Under the pieces are notes generated by a model. It did no database searches, had not been told where the DNA came from, and worked only from the letters and a program-made list of their open reading frames with translations. A program made the translations under genes and the position numbers. From Apoderus coryli (Eukaryota > Arthropoda > Insecta > Coleoptera > Attelabidae), in NCBI GenBank assembly GCA_911728435.2, contig OU452199.1, positions 18,734,860 through 18,798,859 on the forward strand: a DNA stretch of 64,000 bases, in the 5' to 3' direction. Each line of letters begins with the position of its first letter. Positions within the stretch are counted from its first letter, which is position 1. Shown here one piece after another: positions 24,306-35,329 of this stretch.

Positions 24306-25078
24306 TACAGGGTGAGTCCCGAGGAACTGTACATACTTCTACTATAAGTAGAGGCACGTTAGGGGATTATCAAATGACTATTAAAAAATGTCTCCTTGTT
24401 TTGATTAGTAATCTACAGAGTGAATTATGGATCTTCAAAAACAATGTTTCGTTATATCTTTTCAATGATTAAGTCGATTTATCTCATTTTTTTATAAAAG
24501 TGTGTATTGGTGTCTGGCAACTAACTGACATATTCAGAATTGAAAAAATTCAGGTCCGTCTTCGAGAAAATTTGTGGGACTGCTTCATATTCAACACTTC
24601 ACCCTGCATATGATTTTTCAAAAATCTGATATAATTTTTTCAGAGGGCATAAATAGATAGTTAAACCTGGGTATTTGAATTTTTTGTTACACTCACCTCA
24701 CATTTCCAATTAAAGATTCATTTTAGAGCCAAATTGAAAATTGGCAATAATTATTAAAAAGAAATATTCAAAATTAACAGAAACGACACACACTGTGCCC
24801 CAATATGGTAAATACCATAATTTGAATTGGTATACAGAGCCGGATTTAAAAATCTGGTTCATCCCAATAATACACCCTGTATGTAACTTTTTCCACTTGC
24901 AATAGACAGAAAACAGATAAAAAATGTTTGTAATAACCTAGTTTTCTTATTTGTTTGAGGAAAACTCATGTGTCTAATTATTCTAATCGGAATGAAATGA
25001 ACAAGCCAGGGAAATGTTTATTCATAAATTAAGAAATAAAATAAAAAATAATAACCAAACAATAAAACAGTTTTAACA

Positions 25079-25273
25079 ATGTGGAAAAAAGTAAAAAAAC
25101 AATTTAATAAACATTACGATTATAAAACACAACAGCTCATTAACAGAATTATTCACTGTTGCAATATTATCAGAAATGACCCACTGACAATCAGAAAGTC
25201 CATTACACATTTAAACATTCGTCAAGAAAAGTGTATTGAGGCAGATGGATTTCATTTTGAACATCTTTTATAA
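25079..25273 (+). pseudogene. Transposase C-terminal remnant
   Basis: 64 residues in the centre of the palindrome. KSITHLNIRQEKCIEADGFH then FEHLL resembles the end of the DD41D transposase at 31961-33034, which ends CMESNGSHFQHLLM. It has no catalytic residues and cannot be functional on its own. Confidence 0.6.
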
Positions 25274-26004
25274 TCGTAATGTTTATTAAATTTTTTTTTA
25301 CTTTGTTCCACATTGTTAAAACTGTTTTATTGTTTGGTTATTGTTTTTTATTTTCTTTCTTAATTTATGAATAAACATTTCCCTGGCTTGTTCATTTCAT
25401 TCCGATTAAAATAATTATACACATGAGTTTTCCTCAAACAAATAAGAAAAATAGGTTATTACAAGCATTTTATATCTGTTTTCTGTCTATTACAAGTGGA
25501 AATAGTTACATACAGGGTGAATTATTGGGATGAGCCAGATATGCCAGATTTTTAAATCGGCCGGATTTAACAAATCAATTCAAATTATGGTATTTACCAT
25601 ATTGGAGCACAGTGTGTGTCGTTTCTATATATTTTGAAGATTTCTTTTTAATAACTAAACATTATTATACAGTAAGATACTTCATTATTGCCAATTTTCA
25701 ATTTGGCTCTAAAATGAATCTAATTGGAAATGCGAGGTGAGTGTAACAAAAAATACCCAGGTCTAACTGTCTATTTATGCCCTCTGAAAAAATTATATCA
25801 GATTTTTGAAAAATCATATACAGGGTGAAGTGTTAAATATGAAGCAGTCCCACAAATTTTCTCGAAGACGGACTTGGATTTTTTCAATTCTGAATATGTC
25901 AGTTAGTTGCCAGACACCAATACACACTTTTATAAAAAAATGAGATAAATCGACTTAATCATTGAAAAGATATGACGAACCATTGTGTTGGTGAAGATCC
26001 ATAA

Positions 26005-27852
26005 TTAATAATAATAATAATAATAGTCTTTATTCATGAGGTACAACTATTTACATGGAATGCGTCACAACGTCGTAATATAATACAGTGCGGTCACAAC
26101 CAAAAATACATGTATAAAAAAAAATAAATAAAAATATAAAAAACATGGATTGTATAATAACATTTCACAAAAACACCTAATCATTCACAAAATATTCATT
26201 TAACGAATAAAAACTGAATTCAAGCAACCAATCCCTTACGTTTCGTTTAATTTACTCGGAGCTGTATTCACTTTTAGATGATGGGGCAGATGATTATACA
26301 ACTTAATAGGCATTATAAGGCAACTATTTGCTGAGAGAGAGAGACGGTGTACAGGTAGTCTTAAATTTAAATTATCTCTAAGATCGTAGTTAGAAATTTG
26401 ACCTGTGCTCGTAAACCGATCAATGTTAGAATACACGTAGAACACACACTCCAAAATGTAAATTGATGTTACTGTTAGAATTTTTAGATCTTTGAATAAT
26501 TGACGGCAAGAATATCTGGCGGATTTGAATGTCATTGTTCTGATAATCCTTTTTTGCAGCACTAGTATCTCACCCACGCGACATGAGTTTCCCACAACAC
26601 GATGGAATAACAAGGACTGAATTAACATTTGCAAAATAAAATGATCGCAATTCATCAATTGAAACAAAGCTTCTCATTTTCCAAACTAAGAACGAAAGTC
26701 TGCAGAGCTTCACAGAAACGGTCTCGATTTGTTTGTACCAATTTAGGTGCGAGTCAATGTCAACACCCAGAATTTCACATATGATCTCTGTACTAGCCGG
26801 TGATCCCCGTTAACAATTCTCATACTGTAGTTCACCTCCCTTGCTGAGAAATGTATATGATTTGTTTTTTCAAAATTCAAGACTAGATCGTTATTAGTAC
26901 AATAATTCCGCATGTGTTCCAAACATTCATATCCTTTTGAACTTAAACCACTAATAGAGTCAGCAGCTATTATAGCTGAGGTATCTTCAGCAAAAAGAGT
27001 AATGTGCTTTGCAGATTTTATGTGTGTAGACATATCTGCAATGAGCAATATGAAGATTAGTGGTCCAAAATGTACTGCCCTGGGGAACGCCGACGTCCAA
27101 CTCAAGAACTGATGATTCAAAAATTTTGCCATCACGGTTGAGACTCACTTTTTGTTTTCTTTCTGATAAAAATGATGTTATCCAACTTAAGGGAGTGCCT
27201 CTAATACCGAAACCATAGAGTTTACGTAAAATCTTTTCATGATTCACCGTCTCGAAAGCTCGTGAAGAATCGAAAAATAAACCTGAACATTTTTGTCTCT
27301 CTGCCAAGCATTCCAACACTTTGCCGATGAACTGCACTATCGGGTCCTGGGTGGATAGACCCTTTCTAAATCCGAATTGGTTATTACCAATTATATTATA
27401 TTTATTCACATAATCCACAAGCCGACAGTAAAATGCATTTTCAAAAACTTTAGAGAAAACAGACAATACAGAGACGCCTCTATAATTTTGTATATGTTTC
27501 GAATCCCCTTTCTTGAATATAGGCACAACTCTGGCTAGTTTCAGTTCTTGTGGGAATTTTCCTTCAATGCAGGAACAGTTTATTAAATGTGTAAGAGTAG
27601 GTGCCACATAATCAATGACGTGTTTTAACACCGAACATGGGACACCATCGGGACCACTTGAGTTCTTCCGCGTTATTTTTTGTAAGATACTACAGATCTC
27701 GTTCTCATGTACAGGGTTAAGAAAAAAGGTGTTACCGCTAAGTTCCGGCCCTTGCTGATATAACTGGGCATCATTCGACTCGACAAGAACTTTAATAGAG
27801 TTAACAAAGTACGTATTAAAAGCCTCTGCAGGACTTCCATCAGATGGTTCAC
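26005..27852 (-). pseudogene. LINE inserted into the palindrome arm
   Basis: Minus strand. The first frame (about 27850-27000) has AEAFNTYFVNSIK, NSSGPDGVPCSVLKHVIDYV, LARVVPIFKKGDSKHIQNYR, GVSVLSVFSKVFENAFYCRL, NQFGFRKGLSTQDPIVQFIG and FFDSSRAFETVNHEKILRKL. A frame change follows. In the next frame (27135-26743) the catalytic box reads LFAEDTSAI, Glu in place of the first Asp of ADD. The C-terminus is 26667-26236 (GNSCRVGEILVLQKRIIRTM). The 3' end has a TAATAATAATAA tail at 26008-26025. It is 5'-truncated and dead. Inside the inverted arm both junctions sit in ATTAAT-rich sequence, which suggests a short target duplication. Confidence 0.75.
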
Positions 27853-28189
27853 CCTGTATATTAATAATCAAAACAAGGAGACATATTTTAATGGTCATTT
27901 GATAATCCCCTAACGTGCCTCTACTTATGGTAGAAGTATATACAGTTCCTCGTGACTCGCCCTGTATAAAAGGTGTTGATTTGAGAAAAATTATTTTTGC
28001 CTAGTTTTAGTAGTAGAACATACACAGTAATTTGCGATCAACATGTAACCTGATAGGTTGATCTGTCGATATAGTTGATTTTCCTAAGATGTTCTTGAAC
28101 TACTTTCAAAATTTCAAGATAATGTCTATTCAAACGGCAAAATGACGAATATTTATCACATACTAATCTGTTTTTTTCCAAAAAATCCA

Positions 28190-28443
28190 AAATAAATTAT
28201 TTATTCAAAAACAGTTGAAGACAGGTAGGTGTTAAGACAAAATACTCCAAAACAGATAATCAACCCAAAAATGTAATAATATATTAGGTGTTCCATTTGA
28301 AACAAGAAAGTTGGTATAAACTTCCGGTATAACCGGAAGTCGTTCAAAGATGACAATATTTTTGACTGATATATTAGCTTGCTCTGAGTAAAACAATCGT
28401 ATGGTTACTCTTCCCAAAACCATCGACCAGCAGACACCCTGTA
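28190..28443 (-). repeat. MITE-like repeat, family E, copy 2
   Basis: Reverse orientation of the 23262 element; the outer end is CAGCAGACACCCTGTATATA. Contains ACTTCCGGTATAACCGGAAG, a near-perfect hairpin also present in the 49877-52030 palindrome. A single end of the same family occurs at about 39620-39690. Confidence 0.5.
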
Positions 28444-29299
28444 TATATCTAATTAATTATAGTATATGCGCAATAATAGTATTCTAAGTTATGTAAATAA
28501 TATCGTTACTGGCTTTCCATTTGGTATTCAGCATAAAGCAGTTAATATTCGAAAAATTCTTATGAACGAACATGCGGCGCATTAGGGACAAAAACCACTT
28601 ATATTTTTCATCAAAATTAGTAAATGGTTTATGGCGATTCACTGCTGTGTAAACTTATTTTTTGAACTTTATATTGTGAATATTGAATAGGGAAGAAACA
28701 GCTGCTGCTCTGTGAAAATATGTTTAATTAAAATTGTATTATAATGAAATTTGGCTTTTGGAAGAACTTGTGTTGTAAAAATATGCGCATATTGAATATT
28801 GCAAAAAAAAATATATTTCACGAATTATAATATGCAGGATGTATTAATAAACTAGCATTTGAGAAATATTGTTATCCTACAACCTCGATCGTGCTACCCT
28901 TTTACTTTCCCACTCAGGGAAAGTATTGTGAACGCGCTAAACAAATTTAAGGTAAAGACTGATATAACCATTTTGAAGTCCCCCGAGACGATTAAGACCA
29001 TTTCCAGATCGTCACCCTAATATTACACAGTTCTATGTAAAAAATGTAATATAAGTTTGGAATGAATCTTGTAGGCAACATAGAACCTTAGTTATCATGA
29101 GAAAATCAAGGGTGTATGTAGAAAGATATGCGTTTTGGGTATAACAAGGGTGTATGTTAAAACATAGACCTTTGTAATAAATAAATATTTATTATAAAAG
29201 TATTACATGGTTCTATGTTGCAACATACAATCTTGTTATAATATTTTAAATGCGTGTTAATTTCTTGATTCTGATGAAATAAATAGGTAGTTTATACAC

Positions 29300-29935
29300 A
29301 GAGTACTGGCAGACCATCCAGAATTTACAGAAATAATTTTATGGAGCGATAGTTGTGTCCCACAAAATAGAAATAGTCTTTTGAGTTATGCTCTAATGTA
29401 TCTAGTCCAAATGCACCAGAACTTACAAAAAATAACGATTAAATTTTCGGGTCCAGGTCACTCTTGTATTTAAGATATCGATGCTATACATAGCGCTATA
29501 GAGAGGTCATTGAGCAAAATAGAATAACATTCTCCGGTCTCACATCTCCGCTTTTTATTAAAAGTAAATCGACAGAAACCTTACACAATAATTCAGAAGA
29601 AGAAAGAGGATTTCATAGACTTCTAATATTATCCAAGTCAGTTAAACTTTAACACTGTGCCATTTTCAAAAGTAGTAGTATGTTTGCAGTCCTCCAGAAG
29701 GTTTTTTGAGCTGAAATATACAATCTTTCAAAGCGAATAATGAATATAACTCGTCCAAAGTCGTTAACTTGCATCAACGAAAACTCAGAAGAGCTCATGT
29801 TATTTCTGAGAGCGAATCACGTATTCCAACGGAACTAAAAAAATGTGACAGGATTGTTGCACTGCCTCAAACAAAAGTAGATGCCCTAAAATCGATGTAC
29901 AAGAAGATTCCTGCAATGGATCAGCAATACTGAGT
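29300..29935 (+). pseudogene. Transposase-like protein remnant (WSDSC/GHSCIQDIDAIHS type)
   Basis: Reading frames in order give DHPEFTEIILWSDSCVPQNR, then NSLLSYALMYLVQMHQNLQK, ITIKFSGPGHSCI, DIDAIHSAIERSLSKIE and, after breaks, VALPQTKVDALKSMYKKIPA. The pairing W-S-D-x-C-x-x-Q-N-x-N with G-H-S/T-x-x-x-x-D-x-x-H-S-x-I-E is a pattern I associate with an insect protein family thought to be transposon-derived (DUF7869-like). Several stops and shifts make it dead. The family name is an inference from pattern memory. Confidence 0.5.
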
Positions 29936-29978
29936 CCATTTTTAAACAAAAATAATTACTAGTATAATAAATGATTAT

Positions 29979-30330
29979 TGAGAGAGAGAGATGTTTATGG
30001 CGACATCTAGCGTGAAACACAGTTCACAAACGATGGCTGGACAAGAAGTAACAACTCAATTATATCCTATTGCCAACACTAGATGTGCCCGAATCCCCTA
30101 GCGGGGAGCCTTTATTTAAGAATTGCTTGTTACATAAAGCAACAAGACTTTAAGTTATGTTGGAAATTTGTTTCACACTACGATGCGTTCACCAGACGGC
30201 CGTTTCGTCGATCCACGACTCATCAGTGGTGATCGGCAGGCAGTGTGACCCAAATTTCCAACATTTACGAAGAGCTTATACTAGCACGAGAAATGATTGA
30301 GAGAGAGTATCTCTTTCTCAATCATTTCTC
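29979..30330 (-). ncRNA. Hammerhead-ribozyme element, full unit with terminal hairpin
   Basis: Minus strand. The core is CTGATGA (30226-30220), stem II GTCG-TGGAT-CGAC (30219-30207), GAAA (30206-30203), and the self-complementary stem III ACGGCCGT with cleavage base C at 30195. CACCA before the core pairs with TGGTG after the site (stem I), and pairing resumes further out (TCACACT with AGTGTGA, and GTTGGAAATTTG with CAAATTTCCAAC). All bases of the known type-I hammerhead core are present. One edge is an inverted partial copy forming a hairpin (CGAGAAATGATTGAGA with its complement, 30283-30330). GATTAT lies just outside both ends (29973 and 30331), a possible target duplication. Confidence 0.8.
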
Positions 30331-30737
30331 GATTATGTTATTTTGTTAGAAAAGCTAAGTTCCAAAGTTCTATACTGTGATGTTTAGAAAAAAGTGTAAG
30401 TTCAAAAATACCAAAGTCCTATGTTTTTTTAAATAAATTAATTTTTCGAAATTGGTTTGTTGTTTTGAAAATGTATTCATCAAAAACTCTTAAATTGATC
30501 GCCATTAACATCCACAATAAAATGAAAATAGAGTTGATATTTAAATTAAGGATTAAAAATCATGCAATTTTTTAAATCAATATATCTCAAAACTGGAATA
30601 ATACCACATGCAACTTTGTAATATTAGGGTGACGAGATGGAGTTTCTCTGTTTGTGTGTCTGAATGTATTCTTCCACGATAGCGCCTAAATGCTTCAACC
30701 AGTTGAGCTAAATTTTGGTATATGAGTTTGGGCTAGT

Positions 30738-31325
30738 CCTATTATAATAATAATCTTTATTAGCCATCACAGATCCAAACAATGTACATTGGCAAGTCAA
30801 TTCAATTGAATTACAAAACATAACGAATCTTGGTTGCAAACAAAGACAAGAAAATAAGTGAATACAAAAACAAAGATAAAAATAACACATGTCATACATC
30901 TAAAATCAGTTAATAAAATAGCCGAAAACAGACGAATCACAGAAATATCCATCCGTCCAACAACAATAAGCAACAGCAAAATACAAATAAACTAATATAA
31001 AATATAAAACGTTAGGAACAGACATACAACAATATATGACATGTGATACACAACAAATAAATAAAATATATACTGAAAATAAAACTATACTGAGGCATTA
31101 AATTCATGTAGGCTGTAGAACGCGCCATTTATTACAATTTTTTTTTAATGATTTTTTAAAAACGTTCTCAGTTGGGCAGCACCTTATAACTGAAGGAAGA
31201 CTGTTAAAATAGCAATAGCCAGCATACAGTGGCGAATTATCCCTTCCTCGAGTAAGATAATTATGACTGTCTCCGCATGTCCGTGCTTGCTGTCTGCGTT
31301 TAAATATGAAACCAAGCAATTTGTA
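30738..31325 (-). pseudogene. LINE 3' fragment
   Basis: Minus strand. 31319-31104 encodes a LINE C-terminus (DSHNYLTRGRDNSPLYAGYC, YFNSLPSVIRCCPTENVFKK). The 3' end at 30738-30760 reads TTATAATAATAATCTTTATT on the + strand, a complementary simple-repeat tail. 5'-truncated; inserted in repeat R. Confidence 0.6.
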
Positions 31326-31391
31326 TAAATATATAAAAATAATTAAAATTCTGTTTCGTTACGCAGGTCGTATATTTCAGATTATATTATA

Positions 31392-33478
31392 CAGGGTGGT
31401 CCAACGAAAAGTTTGCACCTAGCTTTTCTCTTTTTTTTGTAGTCGAATGCGAAAATGCTCGGACACGTCGATTTTGCTTTTGAGGGGGACACATTTTAAA
31501 CATATTTTTCGATCTGCGCCTTTAACCCCCTAGCGGGGGTGAGTAACAACCCTAAAATTTTAAATGGAAAGAGGGGTCTAATGACATATCATTTGAAAGG
31601 ACACAAAATTGTCTTTCTAATGATACCCTATTTGTCGAATTTTACTAAAACAGTTAATACGAAAACGACTTTAAAGACATTAAGCCGATAATTTTGGTAT
31701 TAATGAGAAATACAAATAAGTTTTAATTATTACGACTGAAAACAACTACAATCATTTCTAAATTATTTACTTTGAAGAAAAACGGGATTTCAAAAACACT
31801 ATCTTATTTATCAGAACTAAATTCCTCACTAATCGTTTGCGTTTTTTGTTGAAATAAAAACTGCAGATACGTGTAGGAAAAGAATTTACACCGTTTATTT
31901 TAGTCTTTTCATTGATTCAGTTTGGTTGCTTCTCAAGTTATTTTACTTTTACCGTACAAAATGATTTATTCCATTCTAGAACGAGTTGAAATTGTTAAAC
32001 TTTATTTTCAAAATAATAGTAGTGCTAGACTTACGGCTCGCTTATTTAATGAGAGACATCCCGATAAAAATGTGAATGATGTGTACGTTGGCAAGTTAGT
32101 TAAAAAGTTTGTAGATACCGGATCTGTCTGTAATGTAAAACACCAGCCGCAGAAACCGATCAGAAATGAAGCTGTGGAAGTCGCTGTTTTAGGGCATGTT
32201 GAAATGAATCATAGTCAAAGTACCCGTCAACTAGCTGACGCCTCAGGTGTCTCCCGTTCGTCCATAATACGAATTTTAAAAGCGTACAAATTTCATCCGT
32301 ACAAAATCAAATTAGTACAGGAACTAAATGAGGATGATCCTGATAGAAGGCTGCAATTTTGTGAAGCAATGAGCCAGCGTTTAATTGAAGATCCGCAATT
32401 ATTATTTAACATTTGTTTTTCCGACGAATGCACATTTTATTTGAATGGAGCTGTAAATAGGCACAATTGCCGTTACTGGGATGACAGTAACCCACATTTA
32501 TTCTGTGAGGTTCATACCCAGTATCCTCAAAAAATAAACGTCTGGTGTGGCATATTAGGAAATCATATTATAGGACCACTTTTTATTCCTGGAAATTTAA
32601 CTGGTGAAGTGTACCTAAACATGCTTGAAGACACAATTGATCCTTTAATAACACAAATAATAGAAGATGACCAAAATCATACTGCTGATCGGCTTTATTT
32701 CCAGCAAGATGGAGCACCTCCGCACTATGTGGCTCCTGTAAGACAGTTCTTAGATGACCGGTTCCCTGGACGGTGGATTGGAAGGAGGGGCCCAATTGAA
32801 TGGCCTGCCAGGTCACCGGATTTATCGCCTTTAGACTTTTTTCTTTGGGGGCACTTAAAAAATAAATGTTTTGCCACGAAGCCCGAGTCCATAGAAGATC
32901 TTCGCCAACGCATTACAGAAGAGTGCAGAAACATAACACCTGATATGCTACAAAATGTTAGAAATAGATTTGAACAAAATCTGTATTATTGTATGGAATC
33001 AAATGGGTCACATTTTCAACATTTGTTAATGTAACGTTTTAATAAATCAATTTAACAGCTTGTTTACTTTTTTTACAAAGCAATGTTAAAACTAACAAAC
33101 ATTGGAATGTACTAACGATTGCAGGTGTTTTCACTCGCAATAATTAAAACTTATTTGTATTTCTCATTAATACCAAAATTATCGGCTTAATGTCTTTAAA
33201 GTCGTTTTCGTATTAACTGTTTTAGTAAAATTCGACAAATAGGGTATCATTAGAAAGACAATTTTGTGTCCTTTCAAATGATATGTCATTAGACCCCTCT
33301 TTCCATTTAAAATTTTAGGGTTGTTACTCACCCCCGCTAGGGGGTTAAAGGCGCAGATCGAAAAATATGTTTAAAATGTGTCCCCCTCAAAAGCAAAATC
33401 GACGTGTCCGAGCATTTTCGCATTCGACTACAAAAAAAAGAGAAAAGCTAGGTGCAAACTTTTCGTTGGACCACCCTG
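31392..33478 (+). mobile_element. DD41D Tc1/mariner transposon with 340-bp TIRs, apparently intact
   Basis: The ends are CAGGGTGGTCCAACGAAAAG and its complement, each flanked by TA (31390-31391 and 33479-33480). The inverted repeats are 340 bp on both sides (31392-31731 and 33139-33478). Where I compared them base by base they were identical, including homopolymer lengths. They enclose one uninterrupted transposase gene. Equal-length, near-identical ends and an open gene indicate a recent and possibly still active insertion. Confidence 0.85.
31961..33034 (+). CDS. DD41D Tc1/mariner-type transposase
   Basis: 357 residues from the ATG at 31961; the frame is open from 31922 but has no ATG before this one. 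The enzyme would cut and rejoin its own ends at TA sites. Residues about 1-120 are the paired helix-turn-helix DNA-binding region (STRQLADASGVSRSSIIRIL). The catalytic core has FSDECTFYLNG (first Asp), YFQQDGAPPHY (second Asp) and WPARSPDLSPLDFFLWGHLK (third Asp). Counting residues, 41 lie between the second and third Asp, which places it in the DD41D group rather than DD34D/E. It ends CMESNGSHFQHLLM, a common C-terminus of the superfamily. All catalytic residues are present and there are no breaks. Confidence 0.88.
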   Translation: MIYSILERVEIVKLYFQNNSSARLTARLFNERHPDKNVNDVYVGKLVKKFVDTGSVCNVKHQPQKPIRNEAVEVAVLGHVEMNHSQSTRQLADASGVSRSSIIRILKAYKFHPYKIKLVQELNEDDPDRRLQFCEAMSQRLIEDPQLLFNICFSDECTFYLNGAVNRHNCRYWDDSNPHLFCEVHTQYPQKINVWCGILGNHIIGPLFIPGNLTGEVYLNMLEDTIDPLITQIIEDDQNHTADRLYFQQDGAPPHYVAPVRQFLDDRFPGRWIGRRGPIEWPARSPDLSPLDFFLWGHLKNKCFATKPESIEDLRQRITEECRNITPDMLQNVRNRFEQNLYYCMESNGSHFQHLLM

Positions 33479-33904
33479 TATATTGTGGGGAAAGTTTTGG
33501 GGCGACACAACCGATTTTTTTAAATGCTATAACTTTGATTTTCGATTCGAAAATTTAACGGAATTTGTATTTGTGAGAGCGCCAGAGCAAAATAGGATGA
33601 TCATGGACGCAAATTGGATTAGTAGGTTATAATATGGAACAATAAAATTCATTGAAATAGAAAGCTAAATTGGTTTGTTCGTACATCATATGTTGTAAAA
33701 GCCCATTAAAAATGCAGTGAAACGATAATAATGATTCTCATCCCTAAATGCATATACACACTTCTCCAAAATTTTTGGACCCCCATATATTTTTCAAAAT
33801 CTTATTTTAAGTCAAGACGGTTATTAATTTGTTATGCAAATTGGCTGAATTAAATTTTAATTGAACAAGAAAAAAAATACAAACGAAAAATAGTGCATAA
33901 TAAA

Positions 33905-34915
33905 ATGATTACCAGAATTTGAAATCTAGATGAAAACCACTGTATAGCGAGATCAAAAATGCATTAATACTCGGTTTGTCCTCCCCTGTTCTGTAGTAAG
34001 GTGTTAACTCGCCTGTGTATGGAAACAATAAGGGCGTTAATGGTATCCATTGGGATGTTGTTTCATTCTTCTTGAGCCGCGAGTGTGAGTTCCTGGAGGG
34101 ATTCATGTCTGGCGAATTTGTTGGCCACGGTAATCTTTGAATATTCTGAATCTCTAGTGCATTTTGTACTCTTCTCGTGCGATGGGGCCTATCATTATCA
34201 TCTATGAAAATGAAATTGGATCCAATTTCATTTCCGAGAAGATACAAAATAATGGGTTCAATAATGTTTCGAACATATATATCCCCTGTCATAGTATGGG
34301 AATAAGCTGCGTACGACGACCATACATTATGCCTCCCCAAAACATTACTGTTGATCCTTGGTATGGAACGACTTCTCTGGCAAAAGATATTGTTTATGGT
34401 CGCCCTGACCCTCTCCAAACTCTGTGTCGCCGACTATCACTAATTCAACGAAATCTGGTTTCGTCGGAAAAATGAACATTTCGCCACTGAACTTAAAGCC
34501 AGTCCCTGTGTTCCTGTGCCCACTGTAAACGAGCGACTATATGTCTGAGAAGTAACCTAGGTACACTTAATGGTCTCCTAGGTTGTAAATTGGGTCCAGC
34601 GAGTCTCCGCCGTAGTGTGGTACTGGAAATTAATCGACCATACGTTCTTGTAAAATGAGTTCGGATAGCTGAGAGTGTTAGGGTTCGATTTCTACGTACA
34701 TAACTTGCTACATACCGATCTTCTCTTTCATTAGTTACCCAGTTGCATGTCTCCAGTCAACGTTGTTAGTTTCCTGGTACAAACGCACTATTCTGATAAC
34801 TGAAGCGCGGGTAATCCCTAGTCTATCCGCGATTCGATGATTCGGCAGACCCTCCTCATGCAAAGTCACTATTCTTGCTCTATTGAATACTGAAATTCTA
34901 TTGACAGGCATAATT
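33905..34915 (-). pseudogene. Tc1-like transposase remnant
   Basis: Minus strand. From about 34911 the frame gives MPVNRISVFNRARIVTLHEE and RRIADRLGITRASVIRIVRL (helix-turn-helix). Broken frames follow, then 34418-33909 with YVRNIIEPIILYLLG, FIDDNDRPHRTRRVQNALE (second Asp) and RLPWPTNSPDMNP. The family continues here with NPIENVWD, but this copy reads NPSRNSHS, so the third acidic residue is lost by change or frameshift. Sequence resembling Tc1 ends occurs near 33768 (CCAAAATTTTTGGACC) and 35010 (TTTTTGTCCACAG), but I could not fix the termini. Confidence 0.7.
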
Positions 34916-35329
34916 GCAAAGAAAAACTCAAAAATGACTTCAACACGCTAAATCGATATAAACCACTTTTTAAACATTGATATCGAAAATTGTGGGAAAT
35001 TATTTTTGTCCACAGTTTTAGATGCCTAGCAGCGGTGAAATAAATAAAGATTAACTGCACACGAAAGCAGCCATGATAAATATTTCGTTTTAAAATAAAT
35101 ATTACAATAATTAGAGTAGGCATATAAATCACTAAATCGAAAACTGTAATACAGAGTTAGGAAAACAATTTGTAGAACATCAAAGTTCCAGCTCGGGCCA
35201 ACCAAATGACAACGGAATTATAATTACTGATGAGAAATAATGATGTTGCTAACAATTATATTTAACTATGACAATACAATCTAACACTCCCTATATACTA
35301 ATACTACAAATAATAGGTTCATTGTATGC

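Larger units (their letters stand above)
24306..27966. mobile_element. Long palindromic Tc1/mariner derivative, interrupted by a LINE
   Basis: The left arm starts at TA-CAGGGTGAGTCCCGAGGA (24306) and runs about 785 bp. The right arm is its reverse complement from about 25296, interrupted at about 26005-27852 by a LINE and ending CGTGACTCGCCCTGTA at 27966. The centre (25079-25273) encodes NIRQEKCIEADGFHFEHLL and stop, the typical C-terminus of a Tc1/mariner-type transposase. The element is therefore a fold-back derivative that kept only the end of its transposase gene. TA dinucleotides flank both ends. Confidence 0.75.
29010..30634 (+). mobile_element. DNA transposon remnant with 18-bp perfect TIRs and AGAT duplication
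   Basis: Ends are the perfect inverted repeat CGTCACCCTAATATTACA (29010-29027 and its complement at 30617-30634). AGAT occurs directly outside both ends (29006-29009 and 30635-30638). The uninterrupted copy of the host repeat has a single CCAGAT at 37364-37369, an empty-site comparison that supports a 4-bp target duplication. The interior carries a broken coding region (29300-29935) and a hammerhead element (29979-30330). The superfamily is not assigned. Confidence 0.7.
28893..33530 (+). repeat. Repeat family R, copy 1, split by three insertions
   Basis: Begins AGGGAAAGTATTGTGAACGC and ends GGAAAGTTTTGGGGCGACAC. An uninterrupted copy at about 37280-37955 shows what it looked like before. Relative to that copy it is broken by a DNA transposon (29010-30634), a LINE tail (30738-31325) and the DD41D transposon (31392-33478). 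No coding capacity of its own was recognised. Confidence 0.6.

Noticed and set aside
26743..27135. LINE frame as a working reverse transcriptase
   Set aside because: The catalytic box reads AEDT, the frame is broken from the upstream RT part, and the element is truncated.
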